A stretch of 16,857 bases of DNA from CAZOWM01 sp964583615 (GTDB lineage Bacteria; Spirochaetota; B62-G9; DRHN01): the NCBI GenBank assembly GCA_964583615.1, contig CAZOWM010000062.1:1-16857 (forward strand), in the 5' to 3' direction. The notes below the pieces were generated by a model. The model had not been told where the DNA came from. It ran no database searches and saw only the letters and a program-made list of their open reading frames with translations. Made by a program: the position numbers and the translations under genes. This document shows positions 1 through 7,521 of the stretch, one piece after another (the first letter of the stretch is position 1; each line of letters opens with the position of its first letter).

Positions 1-64
1 CAGGCATGTTTTCCTTTCCGTTGTATTTTGAAAGCTCGGAGAGGCTGAACTCTTTCATCTTCAT
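1..64 (-). CDS. Cytochrome b5-like heme-binding protein, N-terminal fragment (runs off the window)
   Basis: Only the first 21 codons are inside the window. Reading leftward from ATG at 64 (or the in-frame ATG at 58) gives MKM followed by KEFSLSELSKYNGKENMP. The pattern F-[ST]-L-x-E-L-x-K-Y-N-G-K matches the opening strand and helix of small bacterial cytochrome b5-type heme/steroid-binding domains, where it is normally followed by a P-A-Y-V-A strand. The two heme-ligand histidines would lie outside the window, so heme binding cannot be checked here. A weak Shine-Dalgarno (AAGAAG) precedes either ATG. The gene lies 69 nt downstream of the ferritin stop on the same strand, separated by a stem-loop, so the two may be co-transcribed. 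The identification rests on a short stretch and is moderate. Confidence 0.6.
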   Translation of the reverse strand, partial: MKMKEFSLSELSKYNGKENMP

Positions 65-90
65 TCTTCTTAATGCCAGGAATTTATCAA

Positions 91-121
91 GGAGGCATAG
101 TATTTCATATGCCTCCTTTTT
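91..121. terminator. Stem-loop between ferritin and cytochrome b5-like genes
   Basis: GGAGGCATA (91-99) pairs perfectly with TATGCCTCC (108-116) around an 8-nt loop. On the plus strand a run of five T (117-121) follows, as in an intrinsic terminator. On the minus strand, where both flanking genes are read, the tail is only TTGATAAATT. For the ferritin transcript it is therefore a weak terminator, attenuator or 3' stabilising hairpin. No convergent plus-strand gene is visible in the 90 nt to its left. Confidence 0.6.
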
Positions 122-133
122 CACATACAAAGC

Positions 134-685
134 TTACTGCATGAACTTTCCCACAAATGGAGAAGTCTCGCCTCTCCTGAGAAAATGCCCTGACGGCCCC
201 TCGCCGAGGAATTCCGAGAACCACGATTCGTGCTCGATTTCTTCGTTCAGTATGGCAAGTGACAGATCATAGGTACGGTGGTCCTTCCCTGCAGTCATGT
301 TGCAAACCTGCGTGTATCCGCGAACCGCGCATCGTTCAGCTTCCACGAGAACCTTGAGGATTCCCTCCGCATTGTGAGCATCTTTCGGGAGTGAAGCTGG
401 TGGACATGCTGAGATGTCGTGAAACTCCTTCATGTCTGCAGGCAGTTTGCCTCCGAGCTCATAGATTCTGGGAACCAGAGCCTCGAAATGGTTTCGATCT
501 TCAATTCTTGCTGTTTCGGCTATCTCCTTGATACCCTCACCCTTGAGTCCGATAAGATTCACGCGAAGAATGGTGTAATAGTAGAAGGTGGTAAGTTCGG
601 CTGATGCATTCTTTACCAGCAGCTCTAGAAGTTGATCCACATTTACTCCTGCTCTTTCGACTACCTCTCTTGCAACTTTTGCCAT
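134..685 (-). CDS. Dps-like ferritin (DPSL / thioferritin type)
   Basis: This is a 183-residue four-helix ferritin-like protein. Proteins of this group oxidise ferrous iron with peroxide or oxygen and store ferric iron in a protein cage in the cytoplasm, protecting DNA from Fenton chemistry. Candidate di-iron ligands are E30, E62/D63 and H66 (in IEDRNHFE), E115/E117 and the E149-x-x-H152 motif of EEIEHE. Cysteines C119 and C128 lie on the third helix near the predicted metal site. A cysteine pair beside the di-iron centre is the hallmark of Dps-like thioferritins first described in archaea and Bacteroides, but assigning these two to that pair is my inference. The start is set by AGGAGGTT about 4-5 nt before ATG at 685. 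A palindrome lies just upstream and a cytochrome b5-like gene downstream. A generic ferritin-like or rubrerythrin-type protein is the alternative; no rubredoxin domain is present. Confidence 0.8.
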   Translation of the reverse strand: MAKVAREVVERAGVNVDQLLELLVKNASAELTTFYYYTILRVNLIGLKGEGIKEIAETARIEDRNHFEALVPRIYELGGKLPADMKEFHDISACPPASLPKDAHNAEGILKVLVEAERCAVRGYTQVCNMTAGKDHRTYDLSLAILNEEIEHESWFSEFLGEGPSGHFLRRGETSPFVGKFMQ

Positions 686-708
686 GATGTAACCTCCTGT
701 TTAATCTA

Positions 709-730
709 TTTAGAATGATTTGATTCCAAA
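709..730. promoter_or_regulatory. Palindromic operator candidate upstream of the ferritin gene
   Basis: TTTAGAAT (709-716) and ATTCCAAA (723-730) form an inverted repeat with one mismatch in the 8-bp arms and a 6-nt spacer. It ends 24 nt upstream of the ferritin ATG and lies just after a possible -10. Its AT-rich symmetry resembles peroxide or metal regulator sites (PerR/Fur family), but it does not match a textbook box exactly, so the regulator is unknown. Confidence 0.45.
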
Positions 731-759
731 TAAAAATCGGAACGATTATTAACGTTAAT
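730..759 (-). promoter_or_regulatory. Possible ferritin promoter, with a perfect 12-bp palindrome over the -35
   Basis: On the minus strand TTAACG (758-753), a 17-nt spacer and TTTTAT (735-730) give a weak sigma-70-like promoter. ATTAACGTTAAT (748-759) is a perfect 12-bp palindrome covering the -35. Together with the 709-730 repeat this would place two symmetric sites around one promoter. Confidence 0.3.
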
Positions 760-812
760 TTTCTCTTCGGGAAAGTCAAGGGGTAATTTTTTTAAAAACA
801 TGTGGTGCAGGA

Positions 813-926
813 ATGAAAAAGAATGATGGTTTCGAGCAGCGCATTTCTCCGAATGCGATCACCGTTCGGTACGAACCTTCTGCAAAGCATTTCGCAGCAC
901 GCCTGAACATTATTCCTATCGAATAG
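813..926 (+). CDS. Possible 37-residue ORF, unrecognised
   Basis: This short open frame starts at ATG 813 and ends at TAG 924-926, in a 323-nt stretch (686-1008) that otherwise has no gene. Codon choice looks like that of neighbouring genes, and the product contains a protein-like segment (ITVRYEPSAKHFAARLNI). The ribosome site is poor: GGTG lies 5 nt upstream and GCAGGA is too close. The same stretch holds several small hairpins (840-857, 864-876), so it may be a decayed gene end or a structured RNA. I do not recognise it. Confidence 0.25.
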   Translation: MKKNDGFEQRISPNAITVRYEPSAKHFAARLNIIPIE

Positions 927-949
927 TTTCGTGGTTTCTTTCCTGTGGG

Positions 950-981
950 AAAAAGCGAGCTGCTTTATTTCTCGCTCTTTT
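950..981. terminator. Weak bidirectional terminator after the efflux operon
   Basis: AGCGAG (954-959) pairs with CTCGCT (971-976) around an 11-nt loop. Each side carries four or five T on the outgoing strand: four on the minus strand past 954, and CTTTT on the plus strand past 976. It lies about 30 nt beyond the stop of the TolC-type gene, so it would end the leftward efflux transcript. The stem is short, hence the modest confidence. Confidence 0.45.
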
Positions 982-1008
982 GGTCGATGGAGAGCATCTT
1001 AAAATTTT

Positions 1009-2459
1009 TCACTCGATGTTTACCACCCCCACTATGTCATAGAGATCGTAGAGAGCCATGTTGTAGTTGAATATTGCGCCAAGGTGTCCAAGCTGGGCAG
1101 CGTTCAGACTCAGCTGTGCGTCCTTCAGCTCTGTGCTGGAGATGAACCCGTTGGCAAAGCTCTGCTCTGAGGTTTGGAGCACCCGCTGCGCAAGCTCGAC
1201 CTGCATCTTTCCGGAAGATATCTTTGCCTCTTCTTCTTCGAGTTTGAGGAGAGCTCTTTGAATTCCGAGCTGAATACCACCCTCCACAGAGCTCAGTCCT
1301 TCTCTTTGTGCTTTCAGGGTGAAATCCGCTTTTTTTGCGCGTGCGTTTTCTCCGCTCCATGGGAAAAGTGCACTCAGAGGCATCTGAACGGACAGGCCGA
1401 CAGTCATCAGGTCAGACCACGAGCCTTCACCGCTGAATGTGTTTTCCCCTGTTATCGAATCGAATCCGCTCTCAAGAGAATAGCGCGCGAATCCGGCAAT
1501 CACGGGAAGCTTTTCTTTTCGTGCAAGCGCTTGCTGGTACTCTGCGGCTTTTATTCCTGTTCTGTACTGTCGCAAATTGTAGTTTTGCTCTAACGCACGT
1601 TCAACGAGCTGTTCTTTGTTGAAATCGTGATACTTCGGTTCGAGGTCGCCGATGAGAACGATTTCGTAGCCGGTTTCAGCCGTCTCGAGATCGAGAAGGT
1701 CAATGATTGCGAGAACCGCAAACTCCACCTCGTTTCTGGCAGATATGACTTCAGGCATGAAATTCTTCATATCAGATTCCGCACGGAGCACCTCGAGCTC
1801 TGTGCCGAGTCCCACTTCATATCGATTTCGTGCGATATCGAGTGCGGCCTGTTTGTTTTGAAGCGTCTGTTCCTGTACGCCTCGAACCTCACGGGAAAGG
1901 AGATACCCGTAAAATGCGCGTTTGATCTGCATAATCAGCGTGCGTTTTTCCTCATCCAGATCGATCTGTGCGCCTTTCATGCCCTCTTCGGCCAGTTTTA
2001 TCTCGTTTTGTATCTTTCCAAAAGTAAAAAGTTTCTGCTGCGCACTCATTGCGATTGACACTGAATCCTTCGCCGCCAGGTAGCTTCCAGGAATGGTGNN
2101 NNNNNNNNNNNNNNNNNNNNNNNNNNNNNNNNNNNNNNNNNNNNNNNNNNNNNNNNNNNNNNNNNNNNNNNNNNNNNNNNNNNNNNNNNNNNNNNNNNGT
2201 CTGTCTTGGGCTGCCCGAAGAGATGCGAATAGTTTGTCGATACAGAAATATCAGCGTATTGCGCGGCTTTCGCGTTTGCAACATCAGCAGCTGCCGCTCC
2301 CATAGCATAGGCTTTGGATCTGATTCCGCTGCTGTTTCTCAATCCCAGACCGATTGCCTGTTCAAGGGTCAGTTCGATTCTTTCCGCCTGAGCACCGTGC
2401 ACGTTACTGCAGAAAAAAAGCAAAGAAGCGGGTATACAAAGAAGGATCAGTTTTCTCAT
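1009..2459 (-). CDS. TolC-family outer-membrane efflux channel (interrupted by an assembly gap)
   Basis: This is the outer-membrane exit duct of the tripartite pump encoded just upstream. The first 87 residues (2459-2199) have a signal peptide (MRKLILL, hydrophobic core, AQA before ERIE) and the opening of an outer-membrane efflux protein domain (LTLEQAIGLGLRNS, then YSHLFGQPKTD). After 100 N (2099-2198) the frame resumes with TIPGSYLAAKDSVSIAMS and QKLFTFGK and continues 362 residues to TGA at 1009, with long coiled-coil-like helices and the second repeat. The two parts are in different frames only because the N run is a placeholder; the true gap length must be 2 modulo 3. The 449 visible residues already approach normal family length, so few residues are missing. 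The start lies 1 nt after the pump's stop, consistent with translational coupling. Confidence 0.88.
2099..2198. other. Assembly gap of exactly 100 N
   Basis: One hundred undetermined bases lie inside the TolC-family gene. Exactly 100 N is the usual placeholder for a gap of unknown size. The reading frame on each side is intact, so the apparent frame change is not a biological frameshift. Confidence 0.97.
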
Positions 2460-2460
2460 T

Positions 2461-5400
2461 TTAGTCAGCATGTGCAACACGTACCTCGTTTTTCGAAGAA
2501 TTGCGTCTCTCTGAGAAGAGATTGTACAGTGTCGGGATGATGAAAAGAGTCAGAAACGCGGACACCATCAAACCGCCGATGCTCACTATCCCCATCGGCT
2601 GTCTCAGCTCGGCACCTGAGGAACCGAGTCCCAGCGCAAGGGGAAGCATTCCGAGCACGATTGCAGCGGTTGACATGATAATCGGCTTGAGCTTTGTGGG
2701 ACATGCCTCCAGAAGTGCGGCCCTCTTGTCTTTCCCCTGACGTCTGAGGAAATTTGTGTAGTCCAAAAGAAGGATCGCATTGTTGACAACAATTCCCACC
2801 AGCATGATGATGGCCATCATCGAGACCAAGTTCATGGTCTGTCCCGTGAGAAAGAGTGCGGCAATTACACCGATCAATGCGAGGGGTACTGTCCCCAGTA
2901 TGAGGAGCGGCTGCAAGAGATTTTCCAGAATGGCTGCAAGCAACATGTAGGTGATCAGGATGGCGATTAGGAAGGCTCTCCCCATGTCACGGGTGGTTTC
3001 CTGCAGCATCTCTGCATCGCCCCCCCAGGAAATACTCACACCCGCAGGAAGGTCTAAGTCACCGACGGTTCGCTGTACGGAGTTTACCACACTTCCGAGA
3101 ACATATCCTTCTGCCGGAGAAGCCGAGAATTGAATAACCGTGAACTTGTTGCGGTGCATCATCTTGCTGTATCCGTCGGTGAACCTGATATCGGAAAACT
3201 GTGCGAGCCGGTACATTTCTCCTTCAGAGAAAACGGGGATGTTTCCTATTTCTTCTGGTGTGTCAACCGATTCATCCGTCATCATCACACGGATGTCGTA
3301 TTCCTCTCCACCCTCCCGATAGGTGGTGGCAACGATTCCTTCTACTGCTCCGCGGAGAGACATTGCAAGGGTGTACATGTTGAGCCCAGCCTGTTCCATC
3401 TTCGCCCTGTCGGGAATCAGGGTAATTTCAGGCTTTCCGCTTCGAACACTTGTGGTAAGGTTGGCGAGACCGTCGATTTGCTGAAGCTCTTCAACGAGTT
3501 GTCCTCTGTACTGCTCGAGGGAATTGATATCCTGCCCCTGGAGGTAGAACTCGATCGGATAACTTCCTGAGCCGGCCCCCATCCCGATTGCCTGCACACG
3601 GATTATTGCATTCGGAACATCTGAAAGGTCCCTGATAAAGAGATTCGCGATCTCATCATCGCTCAATTTTCTCGTGTTTGTGTCGACAAGCTTGATATCC
3701 ATCTTTGCCATGTGAGCCCCCTGGTCCAGCTCGCCGATTGAACCGAGTGTGGTAACCATGTGATCAACCTGCGGATACTGCTGGATCCTTCGTTCAATGT
3801 CCGTCATGAGCGCGGCAGTCTTGTCAAGATTGTATCCCTGCGGAAGCTCGACCTCTACACTGAGAGATCCCTGGTCCATCTCTGGTGCAAACTCAAAACC
3901 CACCTGTCCGCCCAAAAACAGGCTGCCGATAAATAAGAGCACCACGACTACAACAAGAATGATGCCTCGCGATTTCCGGGCAAAAAGGATTTCCAGCGCT
4001 CTCCGATATCCTTTTTCCCATGACCGAAATACCTCCTCCAGACGCTTTCCGAGAGGATGTTTTTTCCGATCATACTCGGGGAGGATTCGAGATGCAAGCA
4101 TTGGGGTGACGGTGAAGGAGACGATAAGAGAAAAAATCGTGGCAAATACCACGGTGAGCGCAAATTCTTTGAGAAAGATCCCCACCATTCCCCGAATCAT
4201 GGCGAGAGGGAGGAACACGGCAATATTCGTCAGCGTTGAGGCGAGCACTGCAGTGGCAATTTCCGATGTTCCCCTGCTGGATGCTTCGAGCCGTGTATTT
4301 CCCATGCCAATGTGCCGGAAGATGTTCTCAAGCACGACAACGGAATTGGTGACGAGAATCCCCACAGAAACCGAAAGCCCCATGAGAGACATGATGTTTT
4401 TGGAAAACCCGGCAGTCTGTAAAAGCACGAATGTGGAGATGATTGAGATTGGCATGGCGAGGGCTGCGATGAATGTGGAACGAAAGTCATGCAGGAAGAA
4501 CAGAAGGACGCCGGCGGTTAAAAAGATCCCCAAAAACACATTGAGGAGTGTGTCGTTGATGGTACTTCTGATGAATACGGAATAGTCGTTCACAATGGAA
4601 AGGTTTGCGCGTGAGGGGAGCTCGCTTCGGAGGAGCGGGAGCAGCTTGTGCACGCCGTCAGCGATCTCCACCGTGTTCCCGTCCGGTGCGGGGATGATAC
4701 GCAGGAGCACGACGTTTTCATCGTGGAGCTTGCTCTTGTTGTCGAAGTAAACGGTGCGCTCCCGTACATCTGCGCTCGTGTCACTGACACGTGCGATCTG
4801 ACCGAGTTTTTTACTTCCAAAGAGGGTGGGAACTTCAAGCTCTTTAAGGGTTTCGACCGACTGCAGGTGCCCCTGGAGCCTTACGGCAAACTCCTGGGAA
4901 CGCTGTTCGAACTGCCCGCCGGGCATTTCAATGTTCTGCATAGCGAGGATTTGGCTCAGCTGCTCGAGGGAAAGTGAGTGTGCGAATACTACCCGGTTGT
5001 CAATCTCAACTTTTATTTCCCTCGTCTCTCCACCGACAACCTCAACTTTCGCCACTCCCTTGATCTGTGAGAGCCTGTCTTTCACACGCTTTTCCGCAAC
5101 TTCCGTGAGCTCCCGCATCTCCATGTTTCCGGAAAGGAGGATGTCTATGATCGGCATGGCGTTTATGTCCAATTTCTCTACAATGGGGAGTTCTGCGCTG
5201 TCAGGGAGGTCATTGAGTATGGAATCAACCTTGTCCTTGACGTCCTGGTTCGCGACGTTAACGTCCTTATCGAGTTCAAACTCGATCAATATGATCGCCA
5301 CGTTCTCCATGGCATAGGAGATAAGCGTGTCGATGCCGCTGATTGTCGAGACCTCGTCCTCGATCTTCTTGATGATTTCGGTTTCCACCTCCTGTGGTGA

Positions 5401-5562
5401 AGCCCCTGGATAGATCACCTGAATCGTCACGAAAGGAAGATCGATTGAAGGCATAAGATTGAGGGGTATGTTGAAAAAGGCCAGAAGACCAAACAGCACG
5501 ACTGCGAGGAGGATCATGCTCACCATGATCGGTCTTTTTATGGATAGGTCTGAAAGAAACAC
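2461..5562 (-). CDS. RND-family efflux pump (HAE1/AcrB-like inner-membrane transporter)
   Basis: This 1033-residue inner-membrane transporter should pair with the adjacent adaptor and TolC-type channel to export hydrophobic or amphiphilic compounds. Layout: TM1 about 13-30, periplasmic porter half about 31-330 (PGASPQEVE at 52-60), TM2-6 about 335-490, TM7 about 535-552, second porter half about 560-860, TM8-12 about 862-1015. The expected TM4 signature GLLVDDAIVVVEN of AcrB is here GILVTNSVVVLEN (401-413), so both proton-relay aspartates are replaced by T405 and N406. The TM10 lysine (K940 in AcrB) is N927 in GIVVNNAIL, and AcrB R971 aligns with K959. The substrate cannot be predicted. The start is GTG at 5562, with GAGGGG 7-8 nt upstream. 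It lies 4 nt after the adaptor stop and ends 1 nt before the channel start. Confidence 0.93.
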   Translation of the reverse strand: MFLSDLSIKRPIMVSMILLAVVLFGLLAFFNIPLNLMPSIDLPFVTIQVIYPGASPQEVETEIIKKIEDEVSTISGIDTLISYAMENVAIILIEFELDKDVNVANQDVKDKVDSILNDLPDSAELPIVEKLDINAMPIIDILLSGNMEMRELTEVAEKRVKDRLSQIKGVAKVEVVGGETREIKVEIDNRVVFAHSLSLEQLSQILAMQNIEMPGGQFEQRSQEFAVRLQGHLQSVETLKELEVPTLFGSKKLGQIARVSDTSADVRERTVYFDNKSKLHDENVVLLRIIPAPDGNTVEIADGVHKLLPLLRSELPSRANLSIVNDYSVFIRSTINDTLLNVFLGIFLTAGVLLFFLHDFRSTFIAALAMPISIISTFVLLQTAGFSKNIMSLMGLSVSVGILVTNSVVVLENIFRHIGMGNTRLEASSRGTSEIATAVLASTLTNIAVFLPLAMIRGMVGIFLKEFALTVVFATIFSLIVSFTVTPMLASRILPEYDRKKHPLGKRLEEVFRSWEKGYRRALEILFARKSRGIILVVVVVLLFIGSLFLGGQVGFEFAPEMDQGSLSVEVELPQGYNLDKTAALMTDIERRIQQYPQVDHMVTTLGSIGELDQGAHMAKMDIKLVDTNTRKLSDDEIANLFIRDLSDVPNAIIRVQAIGMGAGSGSYPIEFYLQGQDINSLEQYRGQLVEELQQIDGLANLTTSVRSGKPEITLIPDRAKMEQAGLNMYTLAMSLRGAVEGIVATTYREGGEEYDIRVMMTDESVDTPEEIGNIPVFSEGEMYRLAQFSDIRFTDGYSKMMHRNKFTVIQFSASPAEGYVLGSVVNSVQRTVGDLDLPAGVSISWGGDAEMLQETTRDMGRAFLIAILITYMLLAAILENLLQPLLILGTVPLALIGVIAALFLTGQTMNLVSMMAIIMLVGIVVNNAILLLDYTNFLRRQGKDKRAALLEACPTKLKPIIMSTAAIVLGMLPLALGLGSSGAELRQPMGIVSIGGLMVSAFLTLFIIPTLYNLFSERRNSSKNEVRVAHAD

Positions 5563-5566
5563 GCGA

Positions 5567-6619
5567 TTACCCCTCTGATACGATTTTTACTTTACCGCCG
5601 TCTTCTATGAGCATCCGGCCCTCTGTGATGAGCTGGGTGCCGACATCGAGACCGGCGGTAATTTCCACATCGAGCCCCTGAGGGCGACCGAGCGTCACCG
5701 GATGCTTTTTCGCCGTTTTTTCTTGAACAACATACACAAAGGCGTTCTCTCCCTCACGGAGGATGTCCTTTCGCTCAATTACCAGTGCAGAGGGGTTTTG
5801 ATAGGTAATGATCCGCACTGAAGCGGTGACACCGATCCTGAAACTGTTATCTTTGTTGTCGAGCTCTACAACGACTCCAAATGCTTTTTTATCCTGATCC
5901 ATGGCCATGTCGACCTGCACAACTCTGCCTGCTGCCTCAACACCGTTCCACTCCGCTACTACAGGCTGCCCGGTCTCGATAGTGAGCACTTCATCATCCG
6001 TGGCCCAGACCTTTGCCTTCAGCTTGTAGATTTTAGAGATGACAAAAAGCTCATCCCCTGGTTGCACATTGTCTGATTCTCTCACATTGAGTTTTGTGAT
6101 ATATCCTGAGATCGGTGCCTTGATATAAACCGCTTGCTGCGCTGCATCCCAATCTGCAGAAGCCACTTCGAACGCAGTGTAGGCGTTGTCCCGGTCCTGG
6201 CGTGAGACGCCGCCGCTCTTGTAGAGATTTTCGATTCGCTCAAAGCTTTTTTTTGCATTTTCGTATGCGACCTTTGCCTGGTAATAGCGCGCAGAAGGAT
6301 TGTCAGTGGGAAATCCTACGATTACTGCGTCTTTTTGGACATACTCACCGACCTCTGCATAGACTTTTTCGACTTTATCAGCAACCATTGTCTGCGCTGT
6401 AGATTCCTCGATTCCTGTGAGCACAGCATTGTAGGAAAACCAGGTACTGAAAAAGGTTGGTTTTACAACTACCGTGCGTACAGGAACTCCTTGTTCCTCA
6501 TATATATGCTTCAGATTGTTCGTGTTCGCTTCAGACTTCTCGCTGCACCCGCCGAGAATGAACGGGAACAACGAAAGAAGGGGAGTGAACATCCAAAGGA
6601 TTTTTATTGCTTTTTTCAT
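5567..6619 (-). CDS. Periplasmic adaptor (membrane fusion protein) of the RND pump, lipoprotein
   Basis: This 350-residue adaptor links the RND pump to the TolC-type channel. Its N-terminus (MKKAIKILWM, hydrophobic core, ILGGC) is a lipoprotein signal with the acylated cysteine at residue 25, so the protein should be anchored in the inner membrane like AcrA. The two biotinyl-lipoyl halves are about 79-103 (VEKVYAEVGEYVQKDA) and 164-194 (IKAPISGYITKLNVRESDNV), flanking a short helical hairpin (about 104-163). Beta-barrel and membrane-proximal domains follow. An upstream in-frame start at 6715 would add 32 residues before the signal peptide and lacks a ribosome site. ATG at 6619 has GAAGGA 7 nt upstream and was chosen. 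It follows the regulator by 92 nt and precedes the pump by 4 nt. Confidence 0.9.
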   Translation of the reverse strand: MKKAIKILWMFTPLLSLFPFILGGCSEKSEANTNNLKHIYEEQGVPVRTVVVKPTFFSTWFSYNAVLTGIEESTAQTMVADKVEKVYAEVGEYVQKDAVIVGFPTDNPSARYYQAKVAYENAKKSFERIENLYKSGGVSRQDRDNAYTAFEVASADWDAAQQAVYIKAPISGYITKLNVRESDNVQPGDELFVISKIYKLKAKVWATDDEVLTIETGQPVVAEWNGVEAAGRVVQVDMAMDQDKKAFGVVVELDNKDNSFRIGVTASVRIITYQNPSALVIERKDILREGENAFVYVVQEKTAKKHPVTLGRPQGLDVEITAGLDVGTQLITEGRMLIEDGGKVKIVSEG

Positions 6620-6711
6620 TGTATATTCCTTCGTATTGCGTGGAGGTTTTTTGTGATATATGTGTGTTTTAGAGGTGCAAGGGAAAGATCCGCCTTGAAA
6701 ATTCAGTGTAC

Positions 6712-7320
6712 TCATCGAACAATGCCCTGAAGAAACAGGTCCACAATTCCTGCTACATCGCCCTTGAGAGGAGTGATCGTCGGGTTTTTAAGATGAATGT
6801 TTACCGCACCGACAACGAAAAAAATGATGAGCCATGTAGTCTTGTTTGGATCTACATCAGATTTTATCTCTCCTGCCTCGATTCCTGCGTGAATGATTTG
6901 TTCGATCACTGAGAAGTACTTTTTCATGTATTTTTGCCCCTGCTTTTGGCAGGAATTCGTTTTTCCCGAATTCTTGAACTCGGGAGCTGCAATCATCTCT
7001 ATCTGTCTGAAACCGACAAGAATATCTTGTCTGGAGATTATGTTCACGAGCAGCCAATGAAGCTGCTTGAGGGGTGAATCCGTGTGTTGTGCGGACTCTG
7101 TGAGCAGCTGTTCGAGGCGGTGTCCGAAATTTGTGAAAATACTCATAAAGAGCTCATCCTTGTTTTTGAAGTGCCAGTAGACTGCACCCCGGCTCCTACC
7201 CATTTTGTCCGCGATGTCCTGAATCCTCGTTGCCACATATCCCTGATTTTCGAACAGATCGACTGCGGTGTCGATGATTCTCCGCTTGGTGTCCTCAGAT
7301 TCCTCTTTTGTCCGCCTCAT
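6712..7320 (-). CDS. TetR-family repressor of the efflux operon (AcrR-like)
   Basis: This is a 202-residue TetR-family regulator. The N-terminal DNA-binding domain (about 1-60) is very close to E. coli AcrR: RRTKEESEDTKRRIIDTA, a helix-turn-helix ending GRSRGAVYWHFKNKDELF. The C-terminal ligand-binding and dimerisation region is all-helical and diverged. It is the first gene of the pump operon, and a perfect inverted repeat with AcrR-type arms lies over its promoter, so it very likely represses itself and the pump until a ligand binds. The longer in-frame start at 7368 would read through the operator; ATG at 7320 is chosen because AAGGAG lies 7 nt upstream. Its effector is unknown. Confidence 0.9.
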   Translation of the reverse strand: MRRTKEESEDTKRRIIDTAVDLFENQGYVATRIQDIADKMGRSRGAVYWHFKNKDELFMSIFTNFGHRLEQLLTESAQHTDSPLKQLHWLLVNIISRQDILVGFRQIEMIAAPEFKNSGKTNSCQKQGQKYMKKYFSVIEQIIHAGIEAGEIKSDVDPNKTTWLIIFFVVGAVNIHLKNPTITPLKGDVAGIVDLFLQGIVR

Positions 7321-7336
7321 ATACAAACTCCTTTTT

Positions 7337-7358
7337 ACATACATGCAAGAATGTATGT
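7337..7358. promoter_or_regulatory. AcrR-type operator: perfect inverted repeat
   Basis: ACATACAT (7337-7344) and ATGTATGT (7351-7358) are perfect inverted repeats with a 6-nt spacer (GCAAGA). The arms are the same as in the known E. coli AcrR operator, also with a central spacer of about 6 nt. The site covers the predicted -10 of the regulator gene and ends a few nt before its ribosome site, a position suited to repression. Confidence 0.8.
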
Positions 7359-7378
7359 TTATATACAACGTGAGTCAA
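7350..7378 (-). promoter_or_regulatory. Promoter of the regulator-efflux operon
   Basis: On the minus strand TTGACT (7378-7373), a 17-nt spacer and TACATT (7355-7350) form a sigma-70-like promoter. The -10 lies inside the operator repeat. The -35 matches five of six consensus bases and the -10 four of six. Confidence 0.55.
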
Positions 7379-7521
7379 GCATATATTCATTGTTTTGTAC
7401 TCAGTTTTATAACATATGGTACTGTTCATAGGTAAAAAAAGCAGGTAATGTATGAAAGAGAGAGGAAAACCTCACGAGACTATTCATCGATAACGAGAGA
7501 TAAAGGAATGGAGGTCTGAAA

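Noticed and set aside
72..110. Tiny leader peptide (MKYYASLINSWH) inside the ferritin/b5 hairpin
   Set aside because: Its GGAGG is only 3 nt from the ATG and is buried in the stem; likely chance.
6..272. 88-codon plus-strand frame at the left edge
   Set aside because: It overlaps the ferritin gene and the b5-like fragment in antisense and crosses the hairpin; no ribosome site.
3797..4585. 262-codon open frame on the plus strand
   Set aside because: It is antisense to the membrane part of the RND pump gene, has no family resemblance and is low-complexity (T/S/R-rich); a shadow frame.
6620..6715. 32-residue extension of the adaptor protein
   Set aside because: It precedes a good lipoprotein signal and has no Shine-Dalgarno; ATG 6619 has one.
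7321..7368. 16-residue extension of the TetR regulator
   Set aside because: It would translate the operator and the ribosome site; ATG 7320 is correctly spaced from AAGGAG.
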